Part shown: in pieces, positions 1 through 12,111 of the stretch
How positions within the stretch are numbered: the first letter of the stretch is position 1
Layout of the letters: each line of letters opens with the position of its first letter
Made by a program: the position numbers and the translations under genes
Source: Perca fluviatilis
Lineage: Eukaryota; Chordata; Actinopteri; Perciformes; Percidae
DNA: 64,000 nucleotides
Direction: 5' to 3'
Assembly: GCF_010015445.1 (NCBI RefSeq)
Contig: NC_053114.1
Span: 46,794,019-46,858,018 of the forward strand
The notes under the pieces: generated by a model
Database searches by the model: none
Told to the model about the DNA's origin: nothing
Seen by the model: the letters and a program-made list of their open reading frames with translations, nothing else

Positions 1-1
1 A

Positions 2-2545
2 GGACCTGACGGGTATCCAATTGAATACTTCAAAACTTTCTTAGAAAAAATATTAACACCGCTAACAAACATGATTAGAGAAGCATTCAATAAAGAAACA
101 CTCCCAAAAACATTGGAATTGGCGACTATTACGCTACTTCCAAAACCCGGAAAGGATCCACAAAAGTGCGGCAACTATAGACCTCTCAGCCTCCTCAACT
201 CTGATTATAAAATCTTATCGAAAATTATTGCACAACGCTTAGAGAAGGTAGTTCCAAAAATCATTAATACAGACCAAATGGGCTTTATCAAGAACAGACA
301 GGGTGCAGATAATGTTAGGCGACTACTTCATATTATAGAGCACACAAAAAAACATGACCACCCTGCCGTGATTGTCTCTATGGACGCCGAGAAGGCGTTC
401 GACAGGATAGAACCAAGCTTTCTTCTCGAGACTATGAGGGCCATGAATTTTGGTGAAAACTTTCTGTGTTTCATTAGGACCCTATTCAATTCGCCAAGAT
501 CACAGATCCTAACAAATGGGGTTCTGTCGGACGCCTTCTCCTTATCACGTGGCTGTCGTCAGGGCTGCCCTTCCTCTCCTGCACTTTTCTCAATTGCAAT
601 AGAACCATTGGCTATTGCCCTGCGATCAGACATATCCATCATCGGCATAAAAATTGGAACGGAAGAGCATAAACTCGCACTCTATGCAGACGACTTATTA
701 GTATTTATATCTCAACCTATCATATCATTTCCCTCGCTATTGATTAACCTTAAAAAATACAGTGCTGTATCGGGATACAAAATTAATTATTCCAAAAGTG
801 AAGCTTTTCCAATCAACATGACAGACTATCACATTAGTCTGCTTCCAGTTCAATTTAAATGGTGTACGGAGGGCTTCAAATACCTGGGAATCACTATCTG
901 CAGCACTTATGACAAAATATATGAAGAAAATTACGCCTCTATGCTAGCCAAATCTAAAAAAGACTTACTGAGATGGATGGATCTCCCCTTATCACTGATT
1001 GGCAGGATTAATACAATAAAAATGAATCTTTTACCCAAATTTCTTTATTTATTCCAGTGTATACCATTGAAGGTTCCTACATCCTTTTTCAATGAATTAG
1101 ATAAAACACTTACTTCCTTCCTATGGCACAACAAAACGCCGAGAGTCAAACTCCTCACATTACAGGCACCTTATTCCAAAGGTGGCTTGAATCTCCCAAA
1201 TTTTAAATTGTATTATTTGGCTGCACAACTTCGCGCTCTGTGGATGTGGTTTCACTGCAGAGCAGATGAGGTAAAATGGATGTCAATCGAACGACATGAA
1301 TTACAGGATAACCCTTTAACAATCGTACCATTTTTGGAATCTGTGAAGAAGCTAAAAACAATCACTAAAAACCCAATAATTTCTGCCACATTTAACGCGC
1401 TGGCAGCAATTACACGTATCAGTTAGACGAAACATAAAATTATTGGTAAATTCACCTCTCACAAACAATCCCAACATCCCAGCAGCCTTAGTGGATGGAA
1501 TTTTACAAAATTGGGTGAGAAAAGGAGTAAGAATTGTTAGTGACCTCTACACCAATAATGTCTTCTTAAGTTTTAGTCAATTGTCAGAAATTTATGACAT
1601 AGATAAATGTAACTTTTTCCAAATACTTACAAATTAGAAGTTGGATCAAGAGTCATACTAAAGGGAGTTTCCCACACAGACCCGAGGAATCTTTACTTGA
1701 AAAATGTATTTTTAATTCCAAACGTAATGGAACTAAAGGTTTAATATCTACAGTGTATAAAACCGTAATTGACAACTTACCGGCTTACGCCAGATATATA
1801 AACAAAACAAGGTGGGAGTCGGATCTTGGGTGTACTTACACAGAGCAGAATTGGAACAGATTATTGGAATTGGCACAAACAAAATTGGTTTCCTCTAACC
1901 ACAGACAAATTCAATTCAATATTTACCATAGAACGTATTTTACTCCATATAGATTAAGTAAATTAGGGAATGGCATCTCTGATCAATGTCAAAGATGCAC
2001 TATCTCTGTTGGAACTCTTGTGCACATGCTATGGAGTTGTACCCGTTTGAAGCCATACTGGTCTCACATTATCGCAGTATCCTCTCGGGTTTGCGGACAG
2101 GCTCTGGACCCCGACCCTAGGATTTGGTTACTGGGGGACGTAACCTTACTGAAGGTGAACTCAAATAAGAAACATTTTGTGTTACTAGCAGCTACGGCTG
2201 CCAAGAAGTGTATCCTGAAGGATTGGAAGAGTGTCTTCCCCCCCAGCCAAAAACACTGGGCCAACGAACTCCTGTCGTACTGTACACCAGAAAAAATTCT
2301 TCATTCTATCCGAGGAAAACTAAATGACTTTGAACTGACTTGGACTCCTTTTTTGAACATCTTGACCCAACTCGACATGTCCTCAGACTAAATACAAATT
2401 TATGCTTATTACTGTTTTTTTTTAATTTTTTTTATTTTTATGATTATGTAATATCTTGCCTTGTGGAGAGAGGGTTTCTGTTGTTTTCTTTTTGTGTTTT
2501 GTTAAAAAAAATTTAAAAAAAATAAAAAATAAAAGGAAACTCAAT
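2..2545 (+). mobile_element. L1/Tx1-like LINE, 3' part of ORF2, frameshifted
   Basis: This is the reverse transcriptase half of a non-LTR retrotransposon; its 5' part lies before the window. The frame is open from base 2, starting with the GPDGYP block, through PGKDP..NYRPLSLLN, SMDAEKAFDRI (first catalytic Asp), SRGCRQGCPSSPALF and LYADDLLVF (catalytic YADD) to a stop at 1426. Similarity continues in another frame over 1443-1637 and in a third over 1627-2391, so at least two frameshifts break the protein. The last segment carries a Cys-Cys-His-Cys motif (C-x2-C-x8-H-x4-C) followed by a WLLGD stretch, typical of the L1 group C-terminus. An A-rich tail follows at about 2502-2540. It is dead as a protein source. 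The group (L1/Tx1-like) is inferred from motif style. Confidence 0.9.
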
Positions 2546-3090
2546 AAATAGCTCACAGTAACTTAGTTGTCCTGGGGTAATTCCTAGCCCAAATTAAATC
2601 TGTTGCCGTCAAAATATGTTTTTTACTCATCAAATGGTCTGAAAATAACAACCTGATCTCACAGAATCCCATGAAATGAACACGGCCCCTTAACTAAAAA
2701 TCTGAGGCAAAAAATTCAGTGATGGGCACACGGAACAATTCCATGAAATGAACACGGTCCCTTAAGTTAAAGAAAAGGTCGTGGGTGGGCTTACGTTTCA
2801 ATGACACGCGGGACAACAACGGGACAGTTGGGTTTAGGAAAAAAGGAATGGGACGCGGGACAAGTATGGGATGGTAGCCTGGTTGACACCAGACCTCACT
2901 CTCAGCTATAACTGAGAGTGGGGGGGTCTGGGGAAGGTTCATTCACAGCCCATTTCCAAAGGGGCGTCACCAACGGACGATGCTCAAATGCCTCCTTGGA
3001 TAGTCCTTCAACCAATCAGAGCAATGATCTGGGTGACGCTGCAGCGACAGCGAAGCGGTAGTCGCCATGTTGAATGTAAAAAAAAAAGCT
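2546..3090. other. Intergenic; contains a dispersed repeat copy
   Basis: No gene is visible. Bases of about 2755-2860 read, on the minus strand, like 7375-7470 and 25240-25345: a GC-rich stretch with 'cccacgacctt' and 'cgtcccgttattcccgtgtg' motifs. It is therefore a dispersed repeat with at least three copies in the window. I do not recognise the family. Confidence 0.5.
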
Positions 3091-3210
3091 GTAAAGCCCG
3101 CCTCAATGGTTGTGATTGGTGTAGAGCCCACCTCAACGGTTGTGATTGGTCTAAAGCCCGCCTCAACGGTTGTGATTGGTGTAGAGCCCTCCTCAACGGT
3201 TGTGATTGGT
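3091..3210 (+). repeat. 30-bp minisatellite, 4 units
   Basis: Four consecutive 30-bp units occupy exactly 3091-3210. Each has the core 'cctcaacggttgtgattggt' preceded by 'gtagagcc' or 'ctaaagcc'. Because 30 is divisible by three, the array leaves spurious open frames on both strands. It lies about 700 bp upstream of the piggyBac ORF, and I see no function for it. Confidence 0.85.
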
Positions 3211-3891
3211 GCCTGGATTTGTAAACATTGGAAATGGGTTTGAATGGGTTCTTGGCCAGACTTGCAGAACAAATCTCAAATTTGCCGGATGTTTGTCAGG
3301 GTTTTCCCAGGCTAACGGGACGGTTGATTTAGTAAATGTGACGCATGAAAATTTCACACACGGGACACTATCCCCGGGCTCCTGGGTGAAAGTCCTGTGT
3401 TGTTTGACTCGTCCACCCCCCAACCAACCTCCCTGTGCGGGTTTTCGGGCTTTCATACTACTCTCTACCGTAGTCGCTCCTAATGCTACATCATCTTCTC
3501 ATTGACTTTACTTTGGCATTGTTTTCCGTGGTGACCACCACCACGTAATGCGCTGTTAACAGTTCGTGATCGTTTCACAGAAGTCTGTGAGACCAGGCTG
3601 GAAAATAATGGTAGTTGTTGTATATTATGCTCTTAATGATTATAATAAATTTGAAGTAATTTCATTGAATTATGCGTTTTACTGAATTTAATAACTTCTG
3701 TTGTCCTTTGCAGCACAAAGTGGTGCAATGGAGCAAATTGTCACATCATACTGCTTGCCAAAACATCTTTGATCATGGATATTTGATGTGTGGGGTCAAG
3801 CAATGGTTATGACAATTACAATAATAATAACAAAACAGGTCTTTTCTCACAGGTTTCTTCACATTTTAGTCTGAGAGAGGCAGGCAGCACA

Positions 3892-5553
3892 ATGAAGAGG
3901 CAGAAGAAGAAGCCTGCTGCAGAAATGGAAGATGAGTATGAATTGAAGGAAATTGATGAACTTGATGAAGAGGAAGAATCAACAGATGAGGTAGAATCTG
4001 AGGAAGAGGACCCAGCTGAGATAGACGACTGTTTCCAGTCAAAGGATGAAACATTGATCTGGTCTTCCATCCCTCCCAGTGACGGACGAAGCATGTTGAC
4101 AGCAGAGAGAGAGACAAGCCACCTTGGTCCAACTGCTTATGCAAGGTCTCGAATTGACGACATAAAGTCCACTTTTGAACTGTTTCTGCCAAAGCCCGTT
4201 GAAGACGTGGTGCTGAACATGACAAACAAGGAGGGCCAACGTGTTTATGGCAACAAGTGGAGAAAGATGGATCAAATGGATCTGCAGGCATATGTGGGTA
4301 TGTTGATTCTCGCTGGCGTGTACCGATCCAGTAAGGAAGCCACATCTAGTTTATGGCATGCCGAGTCTGGTAGGGCAATTTTTCGTGCTACCATGACACT
4401 CAAGATGTTTCATAAAATCTCAAGAGTGATTCGATTCGATGATAAAGACACAAGAGAACGTCGTAGTGCACGAGACAAACTGGCTCCCATTCGAGATGTA
4501 TGGGACAAGTGGGTGTCTCTCCTGCCGTTGATGTACGATCCTGGTGCTGATGTGACTGTGGATGAGCGCCTGGTCCCCTTCAGAGGTCGCTGTCCATTCA
4601 AACAGTACATCCCGAGTAAACCAGGGAAATATGGGATAAAAATATGGGCAGCATGCGATGCCAGGTCCAGCTACGCATGGAACATGCAGGTATACACTGG
4701 CAAATCTGCTGGAGCGCAGTCAGAAAAACATCAGGGCATGCGAGTTGTCCTTGATATGACAAAAGGTCTTCAGGGGAAAACGATCACCTGTGACAACTTT
4801 TTCACTTCACATGCCCTTGGGCTGCAGCTGCTGAAAAGAAAGCTGTACATGGTGGGAACAGTACGGGGGAATAAGCCTGAGCTTCCCCCTGCACTGGTGT
4901 CAAAAACAGACAGGGCACGGTTCTCATCGAAGTTTGCCTTCACCGAGACCCATGCTCTGGTGTCCTATCGCCCCAAAAAACAGAGAAATGTTCTTCTGAT
5001 GAGCACTCTGCATCGGGATGCTGCTGTGAGTGACAGGGATGACAAAAGGCCAAAAATCATCGAAGATTACAATCACAACAAAGGGGGTGTTGATAACCTT
5101 GACAAGGTTACCAGTGTGTACACGTGCAAAAGAATGACCGCCCGTTGGCCCCTCGTTGTCTTCTACAACATTCTCGACGTGTCTGCATACAACTCTTTTG
5201 TCCTGTGGTCTGAGATCAATCCAGCCTGGAATAAGGGGAAGAACAACAGGAGGAGGCTCTTCATGGAGGAGCTTGGGCGACAACTGGTGATGCCTCACAT
5301 CAAGCGACGCAAGGTTAATCCCCGCACATCAGCCGCTGCCAAATTGGTTAATGAGATCCAGCAGTTCTCGTCCAGCTCTACCTCTGCAGCAGCTGCCCCA
5401 TGCCAACTTGCCCTTCCTGGCCCATCACCCAAAAGGAGTAGGTGCAAATTCTGCCCTCGCCGGACTGATGTCAAAACATCAAAAATGTGTCAAAAATGCA
5501 ATGCATACATCTGCAAAGATCACGCCATTACTACCTGCCTCGAATGCAACTGA
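3892..5553 (+). CDS. piggyBac-type transposase (PGBD-like), intact ORF
   Basis: This is a DDE transposase of the piggyBac family, which cuts and pastes DNA at TTAA sites in the nucleus. The frame is open from 3790, but the upstream start there is a GTG; the first in-frame ATG is at 3892 (A at -3), giving 553 aa. The N-terminus is acidic and low-complexity, as in many piggyBac proteins. The core has the block DERLVPFRGRCPF, with catalytic Asp codons at 4561 (DERL), 4792 (CDNFFTS) and 5092 (GGVDNLDK). These are 77 and 100 residues apart, which fits the family. The C-terminus is a Cys-rich domain (CKFCPRR...CQKC...CKDH..TTCLEC) like the piggyBac zinc-binding domain. A polyadenylation signal (aataaa) lies at 5656. 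I could not define terminal repeats with confidence, so an active element, a recent relic and a domesticated copy all remain possible. Confidence 0.92.
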   Translation: MKRQKKKPAAEMEDEYELKEIDELDEEEESTDEVESEEEDPAEIDDCFQSKDETLIWSSIPPSDGRSMLTAERETSHLGPTAYARSRIDDIKSTFELFLPKPVEDVVLNMTNKEGQRVYGNKWRKMDQMDLQAYVGMLILAGVYRSSKEATSSLWHAESGRAIFRATMTLKMFHKISRVIRFDDKDTRERRSARDKLAPIRDVWDKWVSLLPLMYDPGADVTVDERLVPFRGRCPFKQYIPSKPGKYGIKIWAACDARSSYAWNMQVYTGKSAGAQSEKHQGMRVVLDMTKGLQGKTITCDNFFTSHALGLQLLKRKLYMVGTVRGNKPELPPALVSKTDRARFSSKFAFTETHALVSYRPKKQRNVLLMSTLHRDAAVSDRDDKRPKIIEDYNHNKGGVDNLDKVTSVYTCKRMTARWPLVVFYNILDVSAYNSFVLWSEINPAWNKGKNNRRRLFMEELGRQLVMPHIKRRKVNPRTSAAAKLVNEIQQFSSSSTSAAAAPCQLALPGPSPKRSRCKFCPRRTDVKTSKMCQKCNAYICKDHAITTCLECN

Positions 5554-5655
5554 GGCCACATTCGGACTGTTAATATTCTGAAAAGTTCGTTTTTGAAAAG
5601 TTAAATGTTTTGGAAATGAATGTTGACATGTTTTATATGTCAGGTAATGAGTTGG

Positions 5656-5661
5656 AATAAA
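5656..5661 (+). promoter_or_regulatory. Possible polyadenylation signal of the piggyBac ORF
   Basis: The canonical hexamer aataaa stands about 100 bp after the transposase stop codon at 5551-5553. This is the expected place for a short 3' UTR, and no closer hexamer was noticed. Confidence 0.4.
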
Positions 5662-5833
5662 GTTGACTGAAAAGTTCAAACATAGAGGTTGGTGATAATT
5701 TATACTTTATGCTTTATATCAGTCAAACCAGATGAGGTCAGTTTGTGATTATGTGATTATGGGCTGCCATTAAAGTAATTGAAGTGGTTTAAAAACAGCA
5801 TCCTCACTAAACTTTGGCATATAGCAGTCTGTG

Positions 5834-6031
5834 CAACAGATTCTCACTCCCATCTCGTAACATACGGACGCTTGGTCAGGTATCTTTCTCATTGTTATAT
5901 GACGCTAAAAGTCTCCTTTAGTGTCATGAACACAGTTTATGTATACGAAGGGCGCTTTTTTCGTCGCTTCAGACGCTGACAGACACTGTCCAAACGTTCG
6001 TATTTTATGAGTTCGGAGTGAGAACGGGTTG
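5834..6031. mobile_element. MITE with 37-bp imperfect terminal inverted repeats (family M1)
   Basis: The left end reads 'caacagattctcactccca' and the right end, on the other strand, 'caacccgttctcactccga'; the inverted repeats extend about 37 bp. The flanks 'gtctgtg' and 'gtttgtg' look like a degraded 7-bp target duplication. The interior carries 'gacgctaaaagtctccttta', which recurs at 25372-25483 and 49984-50070, so this is a multi-copy non-autonomous DNA transposon. The CA..TG ends and 7-8 bp duplications suggest a hAT relationship, which is inference. Confidence 0.75.
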
Positions 6032-6139
6032 GTTTGTGATGATCTGTTAACACACATGACTGTAATAGTTAACTATAATCTGAATAATTAATTTTATTTA
6101 TTTTTTACCCAAAAACAAGCAAAAAACTAGAACAGCAAG

Positions 6140-7300
6140 CAGTTATGACGGGGCCCAAGCCACCGGGCGAAAACGGAAATCAAAGCATAACATATGGAGG
6201 CGAACGTCGGGAAATATCGAGAGGTTTGAGCCACAAGGTCTGTGGTACGTTGCCGCTGCAAATATCCCGTTATATTTGATTGAGTAAAAGGGCCAAAACT
6301 CGTCTACTTTGACTTTAGCGCCCACGAATGTCCGATCTTTACCAAATTTGGTACAGACGCTCAAAGCGGCATTCCGAAAGAGCACCACAAGTTTCGCGTT
6401 GATAGCATTTACTGTGGCAGAGATATTGCAATTGCAAATTCCCCATTTAAATGCATTATTTGCCAAAACAAATAAACGTTAATTATAGCGCCCCCTATTG
6501 GCAGATCTTCGCCAAAGTTGGTACTGACTATCGTAGTGGCATGTTGAACAATGATCTTAAGTTTGTTGCGGATACCATTTAATTTGGCCAAGATATGATA
6601 TGATATGTGTGTGCTAGCTAGCTATTAAAATTAGTTTGATCGTCAAATGCGCATACTTTAAGGTAACACAATTCTCTTAATAACTTTTGGTCAAGTCCAT
6701 CTGGAGATACTATCTACCAGGTTTCATGCAGATCGGTCGCACGGCCTAGGACGAGTTCGAAAAAGTTGGTTTTGCTTATTGCGCGATATTTTGAAAAAAG
6801 TTTTCAGCAGAAATGGCCGTGGCCTATATCATGTGATTCAGCTTGATGCAATGAACACGTGGATTGAAGGTTTTCTAATGTGCGATATGTAACGTGGGAG
6901 TTAAAGGCAAAAAAACATTTTAGCGCCACCTAGTGGTCCACATGTGTAATTTTGCGTAGGTGTGGTCCATGGCCCTGTAAATTTAAAGTTGTTCACATTA
7001 CTGTAAAGGGTGAATCTAGACTTGGGTCCCATAGGCCACGCCCACTTTGACCCCTCAGTACCCCACTCTAGGGTTGTCCTTAGGATTGCCCCTAGATGGT
7101 ACCCATCAAACTTTGTAAATATCGGATGAGCCGTTCATTAGATATAAACTTTTTGTACTTGTAGCGCCCCCTAGTGACCAATTTTTGTAAAACGCGTGGG
7201 GGACCTCCAGAGGGTCATGGCAAACAAGAATCTAAAGTTTGGCATTGATAGCATTTATCTTGGCAGAGATATGGAAAAGTTGGTGTTTTCATAGTTAGCT
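6140..7300 (+). repeat. Degenerate modular interspersed repeat
   Basis: No gene is visible. At least four divergent modules are present, near 6310, 6480, 6920 and 7160. Each begins with a 'tagcgccccctagtgg'-like box, and several continue with 'accaaatttggta' and then 'gttgatagcattta..tggcagagatatg'. This looks like an old interspersed fish repeat with internal duplication. I cannot name the family. Confidence 0.55.
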
Positions 7301-7374
7301 ACACAAATTTGTTTGTGCATAATATGTGCAATTTTTATCCTCTAAAAATTCTTTTAACCATCTCATTATTCCCG

Positions 7375-7470
7375 TGTGTCACGTAAACGTAAGCCACCCA
7401 CGACCTTTTCCTAAAACCCAACTGTCCCATTATTCCCGCATCACATGGAATAGTCCTGACCGAGATGTTA
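7375..7470 (+). repeat. Dispersed repeat copy (same as 2755-2860 and 25240-25345)
   Basis: The stretch has 'cccacgaccttttcctaaaa', 'ctgtcccattattcccgc' and 'ggaatagtcctgacc' motifs. It matches the minus strand of 2755-2860 and the plus strand of 25240-25345. It abuts the left edge of the large palindromic element that follows. Confidence 0.6.
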
Positions 7471-8205
7471 AAACATTTCACATTAATCGCCCTCTATGGA
7501 GTTATATTCCTATCTTTAATAAAGAGCGCATTCTTTCAATTTGAGAGCATTTCTCACTGATATTACGTTCAGATTTTGTAATAATTTCCCTCAAAACCTT
7601 GCTCTCACACTCAAATAATCACTGCTCGCGCTTGGATTTGCTCTGCTTGTGCTCAAAGTTTGTGATCGCGCTTGGATTTGCTCTGCTTGCACTCAAACTT
7701 TCTGCTTGGACTCAGATATGTTGTTGTTTGGACAGATTTCCTGCTCTCAGCTTTGAACCTTCTCCTCGCACTCAGGCTGATTCTGCTCACTTGCAAAGTT
7801 TCTGCTCGGATTTCTCCTCGCGCTTTGGATTTTTGTGTGTTATAACCCTATCAAAAGTCAACAACCAATAGAATGCCAGCTGTAGTGTTGACCAATGAAA
7901 TGATCCCAACCCCGTTGAGGGTGCGTCTCCTTACTTTAGAACGTCTGTTGAGGGCGGCTGTAACCTGACTGTAACCAAGTTTATATATCCCCGCCGCCTT
8001 TATGGCTTTATTATAAGTATATGTCAGCAATGTGCACAGAATGGTCGACGCACTTTCACCTGCACCGCCCAGGAAACGGAGAAAGCTTTGAAGTGGGACG
8101 TATGAAGTTATGTCCACAACTAGAGGGTGTAGTAACATAACGTAGGCCCCTCCGCTAGCTAGCTAGCATATGGCCTAGCTTGATGTCCAGAAACAAATAG
8201 AGGTG

Positions 8206-9024
8206 GTTTAATGTACCTAAATAATGATCAATGATTACCAAATTTCTCTCTCATATTGCTCCTCATAACCACTGAAAACTGTCAAAAAAATCTAACCCAA
8301 AGTCCAATTATTATGGACGTTATGTGACTGATAACTGATTGATATCTGATTGATCATTGTTTAGGTACATTAAGTTACCACGTTAAGCTTTTTCACGTTA
8401 AGCGTTAGAATGTCCCGGCTGCTGTTGAGGGAAACTGTAGTCTATAACTTCCTGAGCGACCGATCGTCCATTTTTGCCCCCTTTACATAATAAATATGGC
8501 TATGAAATGGAACATGAAATACATAAATGAGGCAATACATATATAGGCATTAGTCATTATAGTTCAGTAGCCTAAATACATATGTTTTACTTATATTTAT
8601 TTCCGGGGACTTTTATTTATTCCGTCTATTTATATGCACGTTATATTCAAAGGAAGTTTAGTTATCTCACAGGCTCAGACTAAAAGCAGCAGCAAGCCTG
8701 CCTGACATCAGTGCATAGCATATCACTGCAAAGTAAATAAAATATGAATAAATCACGAGCGCGGTAGATTCCCAGGTCAGCTAGAGCGGATAACGCAGCT
8801 CTGCAGACGAACCAGAGTCAGTCAGCACCGGGGAGCGAACCGCGGGGACCAAGCTCACAGGGCTGGTAGCTAGCTGCTAGCTAGCTGCAGCAGCTAATAT
8901 TAGAATATTAGACCCAGCACCAGAGGTCTGATCCCCATGATTTAAAACGAAAATCAAATAACCATTTGTTTTTTAATACCTGTTTATGAAATGAAAATCA
9001 AATGAACGAAAAAGTACACGGACC
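8206..9024. other. Interior of the palindromic element, no gene seen
   Basis: This part of the left half has no good counterpart in the right half. I see AT-rich sequence, a 'gctagctagctagct' cluster near 8875 and no coding frame of note. Confidence 0.4.
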
Positions 9025-10488
9025 CAGTCTGTTAAGTACAATTTCACCACTAATAAAACAGATCTAGAGATGATATGCTTTATTTGCAACTTAAATGTAA
9101 TTTTTTTAATTAATACAAAGCAAACTGAGCAGAAAGAACAAGTATTTTGTTGGTTTGTTTCTCTTCTTCCAGGTGTGACTTAAGTACCCCTGTTGAGCTG
9201 CATCACAGCTGCACTATGTGCATGGACCTGTGCCAGTCAGCACATCACTCACCTGTGTGCAGAGGACAGGCAGCAGTAGCACAAACCAAGAAGGTTGGCA
9301 AGTCTGATAATAATGCAATTGTAAAAATAATAATAATATAATAGTAAAATCATGTTACATACACTTATGTTTCTTGCTTAAATTCACAGGGTGCACAACC
9401 AGGCCTGGGAGAGAAAATTACTGATGTCCACAAAACCAAAACCAGAGAAGGTAAGGTAAGATAGTAATGATGTTAAAGCAAGCTATGTACACCTAATATA
9501 TTATGTGTTGATGTCTATGAATCTGTCTTTAATAGGAGCATACTATACAAAGACAACAGTGGAGAGTTCCTGGATCGGTCTGTCCTCAAAGTGCCAGAGA
9601 TCTACAAGGACTTCACCCTTTTCTGCACCATCAGCGTATAATCAAAGTGATAAAAGAGAACAAATTATTGTTTTCTCTGTTGACATGAATAGGTGCCTGT
9701 AATGTCTGCCCATATATTCAATCAATTCAATAAATGTTGATAAGTATCACTGCTATTTCTTAAATCATTGTAGTTTTTCAGAGCAATAAGATACAGATTA
9801 TTAAAACCATGTTCACATTTGCAACAAATTAAAACCCTGATCAAGGCAAATTGTTTTTTCATGTTCCATAACATTTATAAAAAATAAAAACAGTACAATT
9901 AAATTTACCAGAGCTGACACTTGGTAATACTTAGCTTTAATTCCTTGTCAAAACAATGAGTAATTCATAACAAATTGCACAATATTTGACACAAAACCTT
10001 AAAAGTGTATGGTTCATACTACGGTGAAGCAGTACAATGTGCCTATAGGATTTACAGTAGCAGGAACATTGATATTGGCAAACAGATGACCCAGGTTCAG
10101 GTGAGTTTGTGAGCAGGGTTATGAATAAAGATAAGATAAGCCTAGTGTTCACAAGAGGGATGATTCAGGTATGGCAACACAAATTAAGAATAATTCAATT
10201 AAATAGGAGGTATGTACAACTAGTAAGATAAATTAACTATACAAGAGCAATTAAGGTAAAGTTTTGAGGTGGCAAGCTAAAGTATAGTCAATAGCATGGA
10301 GTCAAGTCAACAGTGTACACCAGAATAATATATACTGTGATTAAGTAATGATACTTACTGTTGTCTGTACTAATATAACACAAAAAAATAATACAGTGTT
10401 TGATGCAGTATGGAGAACAACCAAGTCCCATATGAACCCAAGAGACTTTAAGTGTAGCTGTTGATGATGTTCACTACAAACAAAACTT

Positions 10489-10817
10489 GCAGATGGTTGT
10501 AGTCTGTAGCCAGCCGTACAGTAGGTAGATCTGGAGCAGATGGTTGTAGTCTGTAGCCAGCCGTACAGTAGGTAGATCTGGAGCAGATGGTTGTAGTCTG
10601 TAGCCAGTCATACAGCAGGTAGATCTGGAGCAGATGGTTGTAGTCTGTAGCCAGTCATACAGCAGGTAGATCTGGAGCAGATGGTTGTAGTCTGTAGCCA
10701 GCCATACAGCAGGTAGATCTGGAGCAGATGGTTGTAGTCTGTAGCCAGCCATACAGCAGGTAGATCTGGAGCAGATGGTTGTAGTCTGTAGCCAGCCATA
10801 CAGTAGGTAGATCTGGA
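10489..10817 (+). repeat. 47-bp minisatellite, 7 units
   Basis: Seven units of exactly 47 bp contain the core 'agatggttgtagtctgtagc' and 'aggtagatctggagc'. They differ at a few positions (gccagccgt, gccagtcat, gccagccat). The array lies near the centre of the 7494-12111 palindrome. The open frames across it on the minus strand are by-products of the repeat. Confidence 0.9.
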
Positions 10818-12111
10818 GTAGCAGGGTGAATTCTAGCTATCATGGGTTGGTGATATGACACACACAGATCAACAGGGGTCAAACCCCTCAGCCCCACCTG
10901 GATGAAAAGAAAGTAAAACAAAATACTTGTTTTTTCAGTTCAGTTTGCTTTGTATCAATTAAACAAATAACTGCTATTTAAGGAGCAAATAAGAAACCAT
11001 ATCATTTCTAGATCTGTTTTTATTATAGTGATAAAATTGAACGTTTTATACAGATTGCTATGAATCTATTTTCAAACTAATGTTATATGAAGGAATGAAG
11101 ACTAAATTCTGATGAACAACAAACAACAGTGATGCAAAAACTGACACAAACAATCCAGTTTCTTGTGTTCTTTCAGTTATATTACAGTTTATGTTTTACT
11201 ACTGGCTCTAACATGAAATTAGCCAAATCCCAGGAACATGGTTAACCAAACGAGGAAAAAATACAAAGTAGGGTCATCACATATACACACACTGTCCGTC
11301 ATATGTCGTTCAATCTAGCTAGCTATACAATAAAGAACATATATTTGTTTCTGGACATCAAGCTAGGCTATATGCTAGCGCCATATGCTAGCTAGCTAGC
11401 TAGGTGCTTAAGTTATGTTACTCACCCTCGTTAGTTGTGGACATAACTTCATACGTCCCACTTCAAAGCTTTCTCTCCGTTTCCTGACGGGTGCAGGTGA
11501 AAGCGCCGACCATTACTCGGGCACATTGTTGACATATACTTATAATAAAGCTATAAACGGGCGGGGGATATATAAACTTGGTTACAGTCAGGTTACAGTG
11601 CAGCCGCCCTCAACAGACGTTCTAAAGTAAAATGAACGCACCCTCAACGGGGTTGGGATCATTTCATTGGTCAACACTACAGCTGGCATTCTATTGGTTG
11701 TTGACTTTTGATAGGGTTATAACACACAAAAAATCCAAGCGCGCAGGAGAAATCCGAGAGCAGAAACTTTGCAAGTGAGCAGAATCAGCCTGAGTGCGAG
11801 GAGAAGGTTCAAAGCTGAGAGCAGGAAATCTGTCCAAGCAACAACATATCTGAGTCCAAGCAGAAAGTTTGAGCACAAGCAGAGCAAATCCAAGCGCGAG
11901 CACAAACTTTGAGCACAAGCAGAGAAAATCCAAGCGCGAGCACAAACTTTGAGCACAAGCAGAGCAAATCCAAGCGCGAGCAGTGACTATTTGAGTGTGA
12001 GAGCAAGGTTTTGAGGGTAATTATTACAAAATCTGAACGTAATATCAGTGAGAAATGCTCTCAAATTGAAAGAATGCGCTCTTGATTAAAGATAGGAATA
12101 TAACTCCATAG

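Larger units (their letters stand above)
7494..12111. mobile_element. 4.6-kb palindromic (foldback or long-TIR) element
   Basis: The left arm (7494-8205) is the reverse complement of the right arm (11345-12111): the ends 'ctatggagttatattccta' and 'aggaatataactccatag' mirror each other. The Pol-III-unlike block rich in 'gcgcttggatttgctctg' and the clusters of 'gctagctagc' are in both arms. Weaker mirror similarity continues inward, 9025-9230 against 10830-11055, so most of the element is palindromic. The right arm has extra copies of a roughly 36-bp internal repeat. The centre (9150-9720) shows no intact ORF; a short Cys-rich open frame (9147-9341) is too weak to name. No clear target duplication was found. 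It is probably a DNA transposon with very long inverted repeats, or an inverted duplication of one. Confidence 0.7.

Noticed and set aside
9147..9702. Small Cys-rich frames as a captured gene or transposase
   Set aside because: They are short, lack recognisable domains and lie in a decayed palindromic element. I could not support a product.
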